A model generated the notes under the pieces. That model searched no databases. It was not told the origin of the DNA and was given only the letters and a program-made list of their open reading frames with translations. A stretch of DNA of 64,000 bases, from positions 2,314,285 through 2,378,284 of the forward strand of contig NZ_CP145608.1 in assembly GCF_036884295.1 (NCBI RefSeq), written 5' to 3'. Position numbers and translations under genes: made by a program. The stretch is from Brochothrix thermosphacta DSM 20171 = FSL F6-1036. GTDB taxonomy: Bacteria; Bacillota; Bacilli; Lactobacillales; Listeriaceae. Shown in pieces: positions 24,386-32,552 of the stretch; the first letter of the stretch is position 1; each line of letters starts with the position of its first letter.

Positions 24386-24414
24386 ATAGCTAAAAACTAT
24401 CGTTTGTATACAAA
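24386..24414. promoter_or_regulatory. LysR box and adjacent 12-bp palindrome
   Basis: ATAG-N7-CTAT (24386-24400) fits the ATAN-N7-NTAT class of LysR sites. Two bases later comes the perfect palindrome TTTGTATACAAA (24403-24414). They lie between the divergent LysR and MFS genes, starting 17 bp upstream of the LysR start codon. Confidence 0.55.
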
Positions 24415-24493
24415 TAATAGTGTTGTTGTATGTTTAAATCAAGTCTAAACTGATGATATCGCTAAATAATTCACAATTTAAAGGAGTTACACT

Positions 24494-25627
24494 ATGAAAA
24501 AGTTATATCTAATACTCATTATTATTTTTGTCTCACTCAATTTACGACCTGCCATTACATCTGTTGGGCCCTTATTAGGCCAAATCCAAGCTGATTTACA
24601 TATAAGCGCCGGTTCAGCAAGTCTTATCACCACATTACCCGTTTTATGTATGGGTTTATTTTCATTGCTAGCGATCAAAATCAGTCAACGTTTCAGTGTT
24701 GAAAAAGCCTTGTTCATTGCAATGTTACTGTTATTTGTTGCTACACTTGCTCGTTTCTTTGTAGATTCATTAACAAGTTTATTATTAACCGCTCTAATCG
24801 CAGGTATCGGCATCGGTATTGTCGGCCCTCTAATTGCCGGCTTTATTAAGAAACATTTCCCGGAAAATAACGGAATGATGAGTTTTTATTCAGTATCAAT
24901 GGTTGTTGGCGCTGCTGTTGCCTCTAGTTTTACAATCCCCCTCTTCACTGCCTTTAATGACTCTTGGCAAATGTCCTTGAGTTTTTGGTCATTGTTGGCA
25001 GTTATCGCTGCGCTACTGCTACTACCACTCATAAAAAATAGTCCCACTAACAAAAATCAGCTTGTTAAACTTTCCTCATTATGGCGCCAAGCTTTTCCTA
25101 TGATACTCTTTTTCAGTTTTATGGCAGCCATTTTCTACATTCTTACCGCATGGTTATCACCTTATGTACAAGCAACTGGCATGTCTCGTTATCACTCTGG
25201 TTTATTATTAGCTGTATTTACAGGTGTACAAATTCCTGTGAGTTTCCTCATTCCATTGTTAGTGACTCGATTTGGTAAACAATACCTTTGGTTAATATTT
25301 TGCGGGATAGCCGAGCTTCTGGGTGTTTTATTCCTGATTGGTGGTTTATCACCTTGGTTTTCTACTATTATTCTTGGCATCGGTGCAGGCGGCCTCTTCC
25401 CACTCGCATTGCTTCTACCTATGACCAGAGCGCAAACGTCTCAAGAAGCTATTTCTCTCTCTGCTCTTATGCAATTCGGCGGTTTTATCATCGGTGCTTG
25501 TGGACCGCTTCTATTCGGTTTAATGATTGATTACTTCGGTAATTTCTCTCTCGCATGGGGAATGGTAGTTATCCTGATCGTTACTATGTTAGCAAGTGTT
25601 ATAAAACTAGTTAGAGCTTCATACTAA
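24494..25627 (+). CDS. MFS transporter, CynX/NimT family
   Basis: 377 residues with about twelve membrane helices. SLNLRPAITSVGPLLGQIQADL at the N-terminus is the hallmark of CynX/NimT transporters, and the loop AIKISQRFSVEKAL corresponds to the MFS A motif. Members export or take up cyanate, nitroimidazoles or other small organics; the substrate here is unknown. RBS AAAGGAG before ATG. A perfect terminator follows one base after the stop codon. Confidence 0.87.
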   Translation: MKKLYLILIIIFVSLNLRPAITSVGPLLGQIQADLHISAGSASLITTLPVLCMGLFSLLAIKISQRFSVEKALFIAMLLLFVATLARFFVDSLTSLLLTALIAGIGIGIVGPLIAGFIKKHFPENNGMMSFYSVSMVVGAAVASSFTIPLFTAFNDSWQMSLSFWSLLAVIAALLLLPLIKNSPTNKNQLVKLSSLWRQAFPMILFFSFMAAIFYILTAWLSPYVQATGMSRYHSGLLLAVFTGVQIPVSFLIPLLVTRFGKQYLWLIFCGIAELLGVLFLIGGLSPWFSTIILGIGAGGLFPLALLLPMTRAQTSQEAISLSALMQFGGFIIGACGPLLFGLMIDYFGNFSLAWGMVVILIVTMLASVIKLVRASY

Positions 25628-25655
25628 AAAGAGCCCTTCATTCGAAGGGCTCTTT
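25628..25655. terminator. Bidirectional terminator
   Basis: AAAGAGCCCTTC-ATTC-GAAGGGCTCTTT, a perfect 12-bp stem with A and T runs at both ends, between convergent genes (MFS transporter and hydrolase). Confidence 0.92.
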
Positions 25656-25690
25656 AATCGAAGATAAATTGGAAGATAAATCCGTACTCT

Positions 25691-26455
25691 TTACTTTTTT
25701 AAAAAGTTCTTTTCATAAAAAGCTGCGATTTGGTCCATTACATCTCCTCGAACAAGATGACGCTCATGCTCATCTGTTAAAAACACAGTATTTTGAGCAT
25801 ATTTTTCTGCTTTAATCGTGTTATAAAAATCATAGGCTGCTTCATAAGGTATCTTTTCATCTAGTTTGCCATGCCAAAATAAAAAGGGACGATTCGCAAT
25901 CATTTCTGGATGTTGCGCTAAATCATAATGGCCCACCCAGGATAAGGCCAATCGTAAATCTTTAGGTACAGCTATCTGTCGTTTAGCTGCAGAACTTATG
26001 ACTAAATCAATATAAGACAGCGGACTCGGCGTCCCCATAACACAAGCCGCTGCTTGTATTTCTGGGTGTTGCGTTAATAACGCACAAGTGGTTATTCCGC
26101 CCATTGACACACCACCAACAGCGATTAAATCCCTCTCAATCATCTGTTTTTTTTCAAAGAAACGAACCAAAACAGAGAATTCTAAAATATTATGCTGAAT
26201 ACTCGACCAAAAGGTAACCGAAGGTATGGAAGAAGGTTCTCCCAACTTACGTTCACCGTGAAACATTGCATCTGGTAAAATTACCCGCACACCCAAACGC
26301 GCTATTTTACGTGCTTGCGTTAAAACAAGCTCCTTTGACGATTGCCAACCATGATAATAAATTAATAAGGGTAATGCTTCTGAGCGTGACTCCTCTGATA
26401 CAACTTCTAATACTGGAATACGTTCAATTGAACGATGACGTACTGCTATCTTCAT
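25691..26455 (-). CDS. Alpha/beta hydrolase (YitV-like esterase/peptidase)
   Basis: 254 residues. LLIYYHGWQSSKELVLTQA gives the oxyanion strand, GGVSMGGITTCALL the nucleophile elbow (Ser in GVSMG), FWHGKLDEKIPYEAAYDFY the acid and DEHERHLV the histidine. It resembles the prolyl oligopeptidase-like YitV family; the substrate is unknown. It is followed upstream on the same strand by the GtrA-like gene with 45 bp between, possibly co-transcribed. Confidence 0.83.
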   Translation of the reverse strand: MKIAVRHRSIERIPVLEVVSEESRSEALPLLIYYHGWQSSKELVLTQARKIARLGVRVILPDAMFHGERKLGEPSSIPSVTFWSSIQHNILEFSVLVRFFEKKQMIERDLIAVGGVSMGGITTCALLTQHPEIQAAACVMGTPSPLSYIDLVISSAAKRQIAVPKDLRLALSWVGHYDLAQHPEMIANRPFLFWHGKLDEKIPYEAAYDFYNTIKAEKYAQNTVFLTDEHERHLVRGDVMDQIAAFYEKNFLKK

Positions 26456-26500
26456 CTATCTCATCCTTTTATCAGCCTTCGTTTGTTAACGAAATAGCGT

Positions 26501-26893
26501 TTATTTAAAAATTAACCATTTGCTCGCTGCATAGTTAACAATAACAACCACAACATTCGCAATAATCTTGGCTATCAGTGCCATAATGCCAAAGACGCTT
26601 ACCATTAATACCGTTAAACCAACGTCAATCCCTAGCGATACACCACGAAATCCTAAAAAAAGAAAAATCTCTTTTACAGTGCCTTTCGTATCTTTTTCGA
26701 TGCGTTCAAATACCCATAATTTATTGCTGAAGTATGCGAAAATAATCGCTAAGATATTCGCTATGGTTGCACTGACCGCAAGCTCTATTGTTGTATATTC
26801 GTCTAAGCAATAAAACGCTACAATATTTACTAACGTTGTTAAACCACCCATTACTAAGTATAAAAACGCTTCTTTTTTATTGTTATTACTCAT
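26501..26893 (-). CDS. GtrA/DPMS-family membrane protein
   Basis: 130 residues with four membrane helices: LVMGGLTTLVNIVAFYCLDE, ATIANILAIIFAYFSNKLWVF, the third from about 70, and ANVVVVIVNYAASKWLIFK. This is the GtrA fold, thought to flip undecaprenyl-phosphate sugars, or GtcA in Listeria wall teichoic acid decoration. RBS AAGGAG before ATG. A divergent polytopic glycosyltransferase-like gene lies 170 bp away, so they may share a pathway. Confidence 0.85.
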   Translation of the reverse strand: MSNNNKKEAFLYLVMGGLTTLVNIVAFYCLDEYTTIELAVSATIANILAIIFAYFSNKLWVFERIEKDTKGTVKEIFLFLGFRGVSLGIDVGLTVLMVSVFGIMALIAKIIANVVVVIVNYAASKWLIFK

Positions 26894-27065
26894 TATGAAC
26901 TCCTTTTATTTACTGTTTACTTTGTGTTTTATCATAACCTTTTGCTATTGTTTCTGCAAATTTACAAGCGTTCTTCTTTTAACTGGTAATACCACATAAC
27001 TGTTTACAAATAACGACAGTATTTGTTATGCTGAACCTTTAAATAATCAATAGGAGGATCTACTA

Positions 27066-28643
27066 ATGCAACGCGCTAAAGAAAAACAAAAATCACCTTG
27101 GTATGATTATTTAATACTTTTATGCTTCGCCTTTTTCACCTTATTGTTCTTCACAAAATCATCACCCTTATTTTACCTTAACGATTGGGTTGACTCCAAT
27201 GCTTACTTTACAGTTGGGAAAGGGATTATTCATGGCTTAATCCCCTACAGAGATTTATTTGAACAAAAAGGGCCTTTACTCTATTTTATTCATGCCGGAG
27301 CCTACCTCATTGAACGTAAAAATTTCACTGGTGTCTATGTTTTTCAAAGTATTGGCTTATTTATATCATTATTGTTTGCTTATAAAACCTTCACCCTCTA
27401 CACTACACGCAAAATTGCATTGCTAATGAGCTTATTTTTACCTCCGCTACTTTTAATCACCTTATTTTATCGAACAGGTGATTCTGCAGAAGAATTTTCT
27501 ACCCCCTTTATTTTTGGTCTCCTTTACTTCACTTTCAAAATCATCCATTCTCAAACTTTTCAGCATGGCCTCAGTTGTTATTTATATCAAGGTATTTCTT
27601 TAGGCGCTGTCTTTTGGATGAAATACACCTTAATCGGTCCTTGGATTGGTTTTTTCTTCTTTATTTGCTGTCTCCTACTTATAAAAAAAGAATTCGTTTT
27701 ATTATTAAAAATCACCCTAATTAGTTTATGCGGTTTCAGCTTGATGTCTATCCCCATTCTCTTTTATTTCTATTATCATCAAGCCATCACTGATTTAATA
27801 GATGTTTATTTTTACTTTAATATCTTTTATTACCCTCCTACTACACACGCTTTTTTCAGCATCATACGTTCGTTCGTATTCACCGCTGGCAACATCATAA
27901 AAGCACCACTCATTCTAAAATTGATGCTAATAGTTGGGCTTTTTTCAGCCTTTTGCACAACCGTGATTTCAAAACGATTAATTGATAGATTACTCCTATT
28001 AACTCTGTTCAGTTTCACATTCATTACAGCTTATTGGGGTGGGAAAAACTACCTTTATTATTTCCTCATACTTTTACCATTTGTTATTTACGCTTTTATT
28101 GCCGCCCTTAAAACAATCAAAAAAAGACTAATTAATATTACTTTTGAAATAACACACCGTCATCTATTTATTGCTATTTTTGTAAGTATGGCGCTTACTT
28201 TTATGAATAATCCACTGATTTTAGAATCAAAAATTTTCCCTAACAATTCCACGCTGGTCAACAATAAACAAAATATTTCTACGAAAACGCCTCAAACTAT
28301 CCAACATATTTTCGCTAATATTATCAAAAAATCTAACAACCAAACGCTCCTTAATTATGGATTTTTGGATTACGGAGTCTATACTGCTGGGGATTTCCTT
28401 CCAAATGTACGTTACTTTATGAAACAAAACATATCGAACGAGATTTATCCTGATATTATGGACGCACAAAATAAGTACATCAAATTGAAGACCACTCAGT
28501 TCGTTATTGTAAAAACCAAACACCCTCTCAAAGAAAAAGATGTTGGCACAGCTCTCTTACACAAAAATTATCAGTTGGTTGCTGATTATAGCGATAAAAA
28601 AACGAAAACAGTCCACTATTGGTTGTTTGAATCAAAAAAATAA
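27066..28643 (+). CDS. Polytopic membrane protein, probable GT-C glycosyltransferase
   Basis: 525 residues, about eleven membrane helices and a C-terminal extracellular domain (about 390-525). The first loop contains DWVDSNAYFTVGKGIIHGLIPYRDLFEQKGPLLYFIH, acidic residues in the place expected for a GT-C (PMT/ArnT-like) active site. The family is believed to transfer sugars from polyprenyl carriers to surface polymers. Next to a GtrA-like gene it may glycosylate teichoic acid or another envelope polymer. AT-rich and Phe/Leu-rich. RBS TAGGAGG. Specific acceptor and donor are unknown. Confidence 0.72.
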   Translation: MQRAKEKQKSPWYDYLILLCFAFFTLLFFTKSSPLFYLNDWVDSNAYFTVGKGIIHGLIPYRDLFEQKGPLLYFIHAGAYLIERKNFTGVYVFQSIGLFISLLFAYKTFTLYTTRKIALLMSLFLPPLLLITLFYRTGDSAEEFSTPFIFGLLYFTFKIIHSQTFQHGLSCYLYQGISLGAVFWMKYTLIGPWIGFFFFICCLLLIKKEFVLLLKITLISLCGFSLMSIPILFYFYYHQAITDLIDVYFYFNIFYYPPTTHAFFSIIRSFVFTAGNIIKAPLILKLMLIVGLFSAFCTTVISKRLIDRLLLLTLFSFTFITAYWGGKNYLYYFLILLPFVIYAFIAALKTIKKRLINITFEITHRHLFIAIFVSMALTFMNNPLILESKIFPNNSTLVNNKQNISTKTPQTIQHIFANIIKKSNNQTLLNYGFLDYGVYTAGDFLPNVRYFMKQNISNEIYPDIMDAQNKYIKLKTTQFVIVKTKHPLKEKDVGTALLHKNYQLVADYSDKKTKTVHYWLFESKK

Positions 28644-28680
28644 CATGCAGTAAACTGTCACTAACAGCCTTACTACATGT
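28643..28680. terminator. Hairpin between convergent genes
   Basis: ACATG, AGTAA and CTGT pair with ACAG, TTACT and CATGT, overlapping the last base of the stop codon. There is no T-run, so it may be a 3' stabilising or weak termination structure serving both genes. Confidence 0.45.
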
Positions 28681-28687
28681 CTTCCGT

Positions 28688-29068
28688 TCATTCTAATGGC
28701 ACAAATAAGCTGATTAAATTTCCATCAACATCTTCAAGGATACAATAACGTTGCCCCCAGAAAGCATCCCATGGTTCACGAACACCTTGATAACCTTTTG
28801 CGATAACATTATCATATAAGCGATCTAACTCCTGAACGTTTTCGCATAAAAAGGCTAACTCAATCCTTTGTCCTTTAGGTTTTTCTAACTCACCAAACAA
28901 CGGCGTCACCATTTCTTCCGTATTAAATGATAAACGGACCCCGCCTTGATCCACTTCAACATAGGCCTCTTTCTCAGCATTATCTGGAAAACTAAAACCT
29001 AATGCACGATAAAAAGCTAACGATGCTTTCATATCTTTAACAATGATACCAACCATATCAAGTTTCAT
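28688..29068 (-). CDS. VOC-family (glyoxalase/bleomycin-resistance fold) protein
   Basis: 126 residues: MVGIIVKDMKASLAFYRALGF at the N-terminus and YCILEDVDGNLISLFVPLE at the C-terminus, the two beta-alpha-beta-beta-beta modules of the VOC superfamily. The metal ligand positions are not clear enough to call glyoxalase I. It is the last of three small genes read leftward. Confidence 0.8.
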   Translation of the reverse strand: MKLDMVGIIVKDMKASLAFYRALGFSFPDNAEKEAYVEVDQGGVRLSFNTEEMVTPLFGELEKPKGQRIELAFLCENVQELDRLYDNVIAKGYQGVREPWDAFWGQRYCILEDVDGNLISLFVPLE

Positions 29069-29097
29069 CTTATAACCTCCAGTTACTTTTATTTGAA

Positions 29098-29466
29098 CTA
29101 ACCTTCGTTAATCTCAGCCTTCATTTTCTTGGTTAACTTGTCGTAAATTAATTGGTACGATTGTTTTAGACATTTTTCTATTATGGGTGCACCAATCGAT
29201 TCATCTTCCAATAAAATTGAAATCCAATGTGTTTTATTCATATAGTACCCTGGTGAAATTGCTGCATTTAATTCAATCAACTCTTCGTTATCAGAAGGTA
29301 AACCTTTAACGGTTAAAATCGTTTGTCCTGTTTTGTTGGTGCCGTTCATTGCAAATATTTTCCCACCAACCAGAAAAGTATCTGCTCCCCATTCATCTTT
29401 ATGGACAATCATTGCACCAGGCAATTCAGACACAATATCCTTCAATAATTCACCTGCATTCACCAT
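29098..29466 (-). CDS. MmcQ/YjbR-family protein
   Basis: 122 residues with the YjbR pattern: DTFLVGGKIFAM, ILTVKGLPSDNEEL, GYYMNKTHWISILLED and a C-terminal SYQLIYDKLTKKM. The fold binds DNA in related proteins, but no function is established. It lies 5 bp downstream of the GNAT gene and likely shares its transcript. Confidence 0.8.
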   Translation of the reverse strand: MVNAGELLKDIVSELPGAMIVHKDEWGADTFLVGGKIFAMNGTNKTGQTILTVKGLPSDNEELIELNAAISPGYYMNKTHWISILLEDESIGAPIIEKCLKQSYQLIYDKLTKKMKAEINEG

Positions 29467-29470
29467 TATC

Positions 29471-30022
29471 TCAACTCCTTTTTTTCAAATGTGTTAATAG
29501 ACGAATCAATAGCGGGGGTAAGGTCAACGCGTAAACATCTGTAATACGTTCAACGATTTTATCATCTCTGCTCATGTCATCTTTAGTTAGATAGAGCACT
29601 TCATATTTAACGCCAAATGAGCGCCAATCATATGGACTACGTTGCGCACCATTTTTTTCATAAAAATCGATACGCTTTTGTTTACTTTCATCTGTCGGAT
29701 ATTCACATTCAATCAACAAATTAGGCAGGTTTTTTTCCTTATGTAAACGCTGTAAAAAATAACTGCCATATCCATCTTGTTGATGCTTTGGCAAAATCGC
29801 AAACAAATCGAGAATACCAATATTTTGTTTTGGATCTCTTAATACCGCTGCAAAACCTATTAATTCACCCGCTTTTTCCAATATCCAGACAAAATAACAC
29901 CCTCGTTTCATCAATTTTTTCAAACCTGAATACCTTCTAATTTCATTGCGTGGAAACATTGTCATAACATAGTTCTGATGTATCTGTTTAAAGGCTTCAG
30001 CCTCGATTTCTCTTATATTCAT
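29471..30022 (-). CDS. GNAT-family N-acetyltransferase
   Basis: 183 residues. LIGFAAVLRDPKQNIGILDLFAILPKHQQDGYGSYFLQRL carries the acetyl-CoA binding Q-x-x-G-x-G region in the form QQDGYGS. ATG 30022 is taken because AAAAGGAG lies 5 bases upstream; seven more codons upstream have no RBS. Probably first gene of a three-gene unit with YjbR- and VOC-type proteins. Substrate unknown. Confidence 0.8.
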   Translation of the reverse strand: MNIREIEAEAFKQIHQNYVMTMFPRNEIRRYSGLKKLMKRGCYFVWILEKAGELIGFAAVLRDPKQNIGILDLFAILPKHQQDGYGSYFLQRLHKEKNLPNLLIECEYPTDESKQKRIDFYEKNGAQRSPYDWRSFGVKYEVLYLTKDDMSRDDKIVERITDVYALTLPPLLIRLLTHLKKRS

Positions 30023-30179
30023 AGAGCTCCTTTTAAAGCACATTCATTCTTAACTTTAATTATACGGATAGAAAAAACATTCGTCAAAAATGTCCGCCTT
30101 AAATAAAAGATTTAACTAACATAACTAATCAAATAATTCATTTAATTAACAGTAATATTACAAATATTACATTTTTAAC

Positions 30180-30211
30180 TTCCACCTGAGTGTACCCTAT
30201 GTTATAGTACA
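30180..30211 (+). promoter_or_regulatory. Promoter with embedded operator for the ABC-PASTA operon
   Basis: TTCCAC (30180-30185), a 17-bp spacer and extended -10 TGTTATAGT (TATAGT 30203-30208). The inverted repeat TGTAC-N11-GTACA (30191-30211) covers spacer and -10 box, and a further GTACCCC follows at 30215, so a repressor bound here would block RNA polymerase. The start would be near 30215, leaving a leader of about 145 nt. Confidence 0.55.
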
Positions 30212-30290
30212 GTTGTACCCCTTTCTAACAAAGCTCTAGGAAAATTTATCCTGTTCATTGTTGTAAATATCTTTACGATATATTTAGACT

Positions 30291-30323
30291 GATGACTAGT
30301 TAGTAAACTAGCTACTCGTCATC
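30291..30323 (+). other. Leader hairpin before the ABC-PASTA operon
   Basis: GATGAC pairs with GTCATC, and inner CTAGTT-AGTA-AACTAG pairs as a separate stem. It lies about 40 nt ahead of the first start codon in the predicted 5' leader. It has no T-run, so it is not a terminator. Possible RNA-level control or stability element. Confidence 0.45.
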
Positions 30324-30362
30324 TAATTACTATAAAAATCAAACCACAAAAGGAGTTTTTAC

Positions 30363-31865
30363 ATGAATTTTTTCAAGCGCGCATTAGTTAGCATTTCACG
30401 AAAAAAAGGCAAGTCCCTTCTTCTTTTTGCAATTATCTTTATCTTAGGGAATGTCATTGCAGGTGCTGTTTCGATTTCACAAGCGACAAACAATGTCGAA
30501 AAAACAGTTAAGGATCAATTGGGTGCACAAGCAACCATTGATATGTCTGAAGAAACAATGGAAAAATTATTTAAAGATAGTAACGAAGATACGGAATTTC
30601 CTGAACCACCAAGTGTTGATGTGATTAAAAAAGTCGGCGCACTTGATTCTGTAAAATACTACGATTATAACATTGAGGATTATTATACCTCCGAAAAAGT
30701 AAAAGCAGTTATACCAAAAGATGAGGAAGAAAACGCTGAAGACATGGGTAACAGTTTCCAAGCTAAAGGTGTTGAGTACGCCAATCTTCTTGATGTTGAA
30801 GAGAATAAAATAAAGTTAGATGCAGGAAGTGTCTTTACTAAAGAACAGGTAGCAGATGGTAAAAATGTCATTATTATGTCTTCCCAAGTTGCCAAACTCA
30901 ATAACATTTCAGTTGGTGACAACTTTGTTTTAGATAATGTCTACACTTCGTACGATGATAAAACTGACAAAGAAAAAAAATTATTTACACATGTCAATTC
31001 TTTTAAAGTAGTGGGACTTTTCACACCTACTAAAATTGAATCAAAGAAAAAATTAAGCAACGATAAAAAAATGGAACAAGAATGGGTAACGAACGAGCTT
31101 ATCAACACTTTCTATCTACCTAATAAGACCGTTTCAAGAATGAATCAAGCTTATGTGAAAGAATCGTTTGAAAAAGATACCACAATGGCTGATGGTATGA
31201 GCGAAAAAGAACTGGCGAACTATAAAAAAGGTGCTAGTCAAGAGGCTTATTCATCAACATTTGTAATTAAAAAACCTGAACAAATGCCTGATTTTGTAGC
31301 AGATGCAACACCATTATTACCAAAACACTATTCAATTATTTCCGCACAAGATAAATACGATACAATTTCTGGTTCTATGAATAAAGTAGCCAAATTTTCT
31401 AAATATATTTTAATTACAGCAGCAGCAGCTTCAATTATTATATTAACGCTTGTAATTATTCTCTTTATTCGCGACCGTAAAAAAGAACTCGGTATTTATC
31501 TTTCACTTGGAGAAAAGAAAATAAAAATTATCGGTCAAATCTTTATTGAAGTTCTCATTGTTGCCTTCATTGCTATTTCAATTTCGCTTTTCACTGGGAA
31601 CTTACTGGCGAAAAACGTTTCAACTTCATTGATTAGTAATGATACAAAAACGGAACAATCTAGCGGTATGATGTCCTCAGGTAATCAAATTGGCAATGCT
31701 AATGCTGATATTGATTTTGATACTGTTAAAGATTCATATACTGTGAAAATTGATGGTCCTTACATTGCCTTCTTCTATCTCATTGGCCTTGTGACTGTGA
31801 TTCTTTCAACTGCGCTACCAATGCTTTATATTCTTCGATTAAATCCTAAAAAAATTATGATGTAA
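30363..31865 (+). CDS. ABC transporter permease (MacB/FtsX type)
   Basis: 500 residues: one N-terminal helix (LLLFAIIFILGNVIAGAVSI, about 18-40), a large extracellular domain (about 45-340, charged, MacB-like), and three C-terminal helices of the FtsX domain (from about 345, ending LYILRLNPKKIMM). Such mechanotransmission permeases sense or expel antimicrobial peptides or control wall hydrolases. RBS AAAGGAG. First gene of a tight three-gene operon with its ATPase and a PASTA protein. A Met/Ser/Asn-rich insert (about 430-460) lies in the last extracellular loop. Confidence 0.88.
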   Translation: MNFFKRALVSISRKKGKSLLLFAIIFILGNVIAGAVSISQATNNVEKTVKDQLGAQATIDMSEETMEKLFKDSNEDTEFPEPPSVDVIKKVGALDSVKYYDYNIEDYYTSEKVKAVIPKDEEENAEDMGNSFQAKGVEYANLLDVEENKIKLDAGSVFTKEQVADGKNVIIMSSQVAKLNNISVGDNFVLDNVYTSYDDKTDKEKKLFTHVNSFKVVGLFTPTKIESKKKLSNDKKMEQEWVTNELINTFYLPNKTVSRMNQAYVKESFEKDTTMADGMSEKELANYKKGASQEAYSSTFVIKKPEQMPDFVADATPLLPKHYSIISAQDKYDTISGSMNKVAKFSKYILITAAAASIIILTLVIILFIRDRKKELGIYLSLGEKKIKIIGQIFIEVLIVAFIAISISLFTGNLLAKNVSTSLISNDTKTEQSSGMMSSGNQIGNANADIDFDTVKDSYTVKIDGPYIAFFYLIGLVTVILSTALPMLYILRLNPKKIMM

Positions 31866-31877
31866 GGAAGTGAAACC

Positions 31878-32552
31878 ATGAGTATACTAACAGTCAAAGA
31901 TGTCGATTATTTTTATCAAGATGGCGATCGCCAACGTTTCATTCTCAAAGATACCGATTTAGCATTTGAGAAAGGGAAATTTTATACTATCCTTGGGCAA
32001 TCTGGCTCGGGAAAATCAACTTTTCTTTCATTGATTAGCGGCTTAGATACACCGCATAAAGGCCAAATATTATACAACGATGTTGATATTAAAACGATCG
32101 GTTACGAAGAGTATCGTCGCAATGATATGAGTATTATTTTCCAGGGTTACAATTTGATTCCTTATTTAACTGCTGTTGAAAATGTTTTAGTTCCGATGTC
32201 GATTACTACAAATGATATTCCCACAGATCATAATGAAGTAGCCTTAAATTTATTGGATTATATTGGTTTAAATAATGACAAAGCAAAACGAGTGGTCACA
32301 CAACTTTCTGGTGGTGAACAACAGCGTGTCGCTATCGCGCGTGCCCTAGCAACAAATGTTGATATTATTCTTGCCGATGAACCGACAGGTAATCTCGATG
32401 AAGATATGGAACAAGAAATCGTTGCTATTTTCAAAGAACTTGCTCATCAACACAATAAATGTATCATTGTTGTTACACACTCTAAAGAAATTGCAGAATT
32501 ATCGGATGAAACGTACTATCTGCATAAGGGGGCTTTCAGCCAAAATGAGTGA
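31878..32552 (+). CDS. ABC transporter ATP-binding protein (MacB/LolD type)
   Basis: 224 residues with Walker [14 protein letters not shown]-loop [11 protein letters not shown], signature [15 protein letters not shown], Walker [13 protein letters not shown] and switch His VVTHSKE. It starts 12 bp after the permease gene (RBS AAGGAAG), and its stop overlaps the start of the PASTA gene by 8 bp. Partners with the upstream permease. Confidence 0.93.
   Translation: MSILTVKDVDYFYQDGDRQRFILKDTDLAFEKGKFYTILGQSGSGKSTFLSLISGLDTPHKGQILYNDVDIKTIGYEEYRRNDMSIIFQGYNLIPYLTAVENVLVPMSITTNDIPTDHNEVALNLLDYIGLNNDKAKRVVTQLSGGEQQRVAIARALATNVDIILADEPTGNLDEDMEQEIVAIFKELAHQHNKCIIVVTHSKEIAELSDETYYLHKGAFSQNE

Noticed and set aside
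32356-32544. Upstream extension of the PASTA gene to an ATG inside the ATPase gene
   Set aside because: The extension is antisynchronous coding within the ATPase C-terminus; the ATG at 32545 has an RBS and gives the usual overlapping start.
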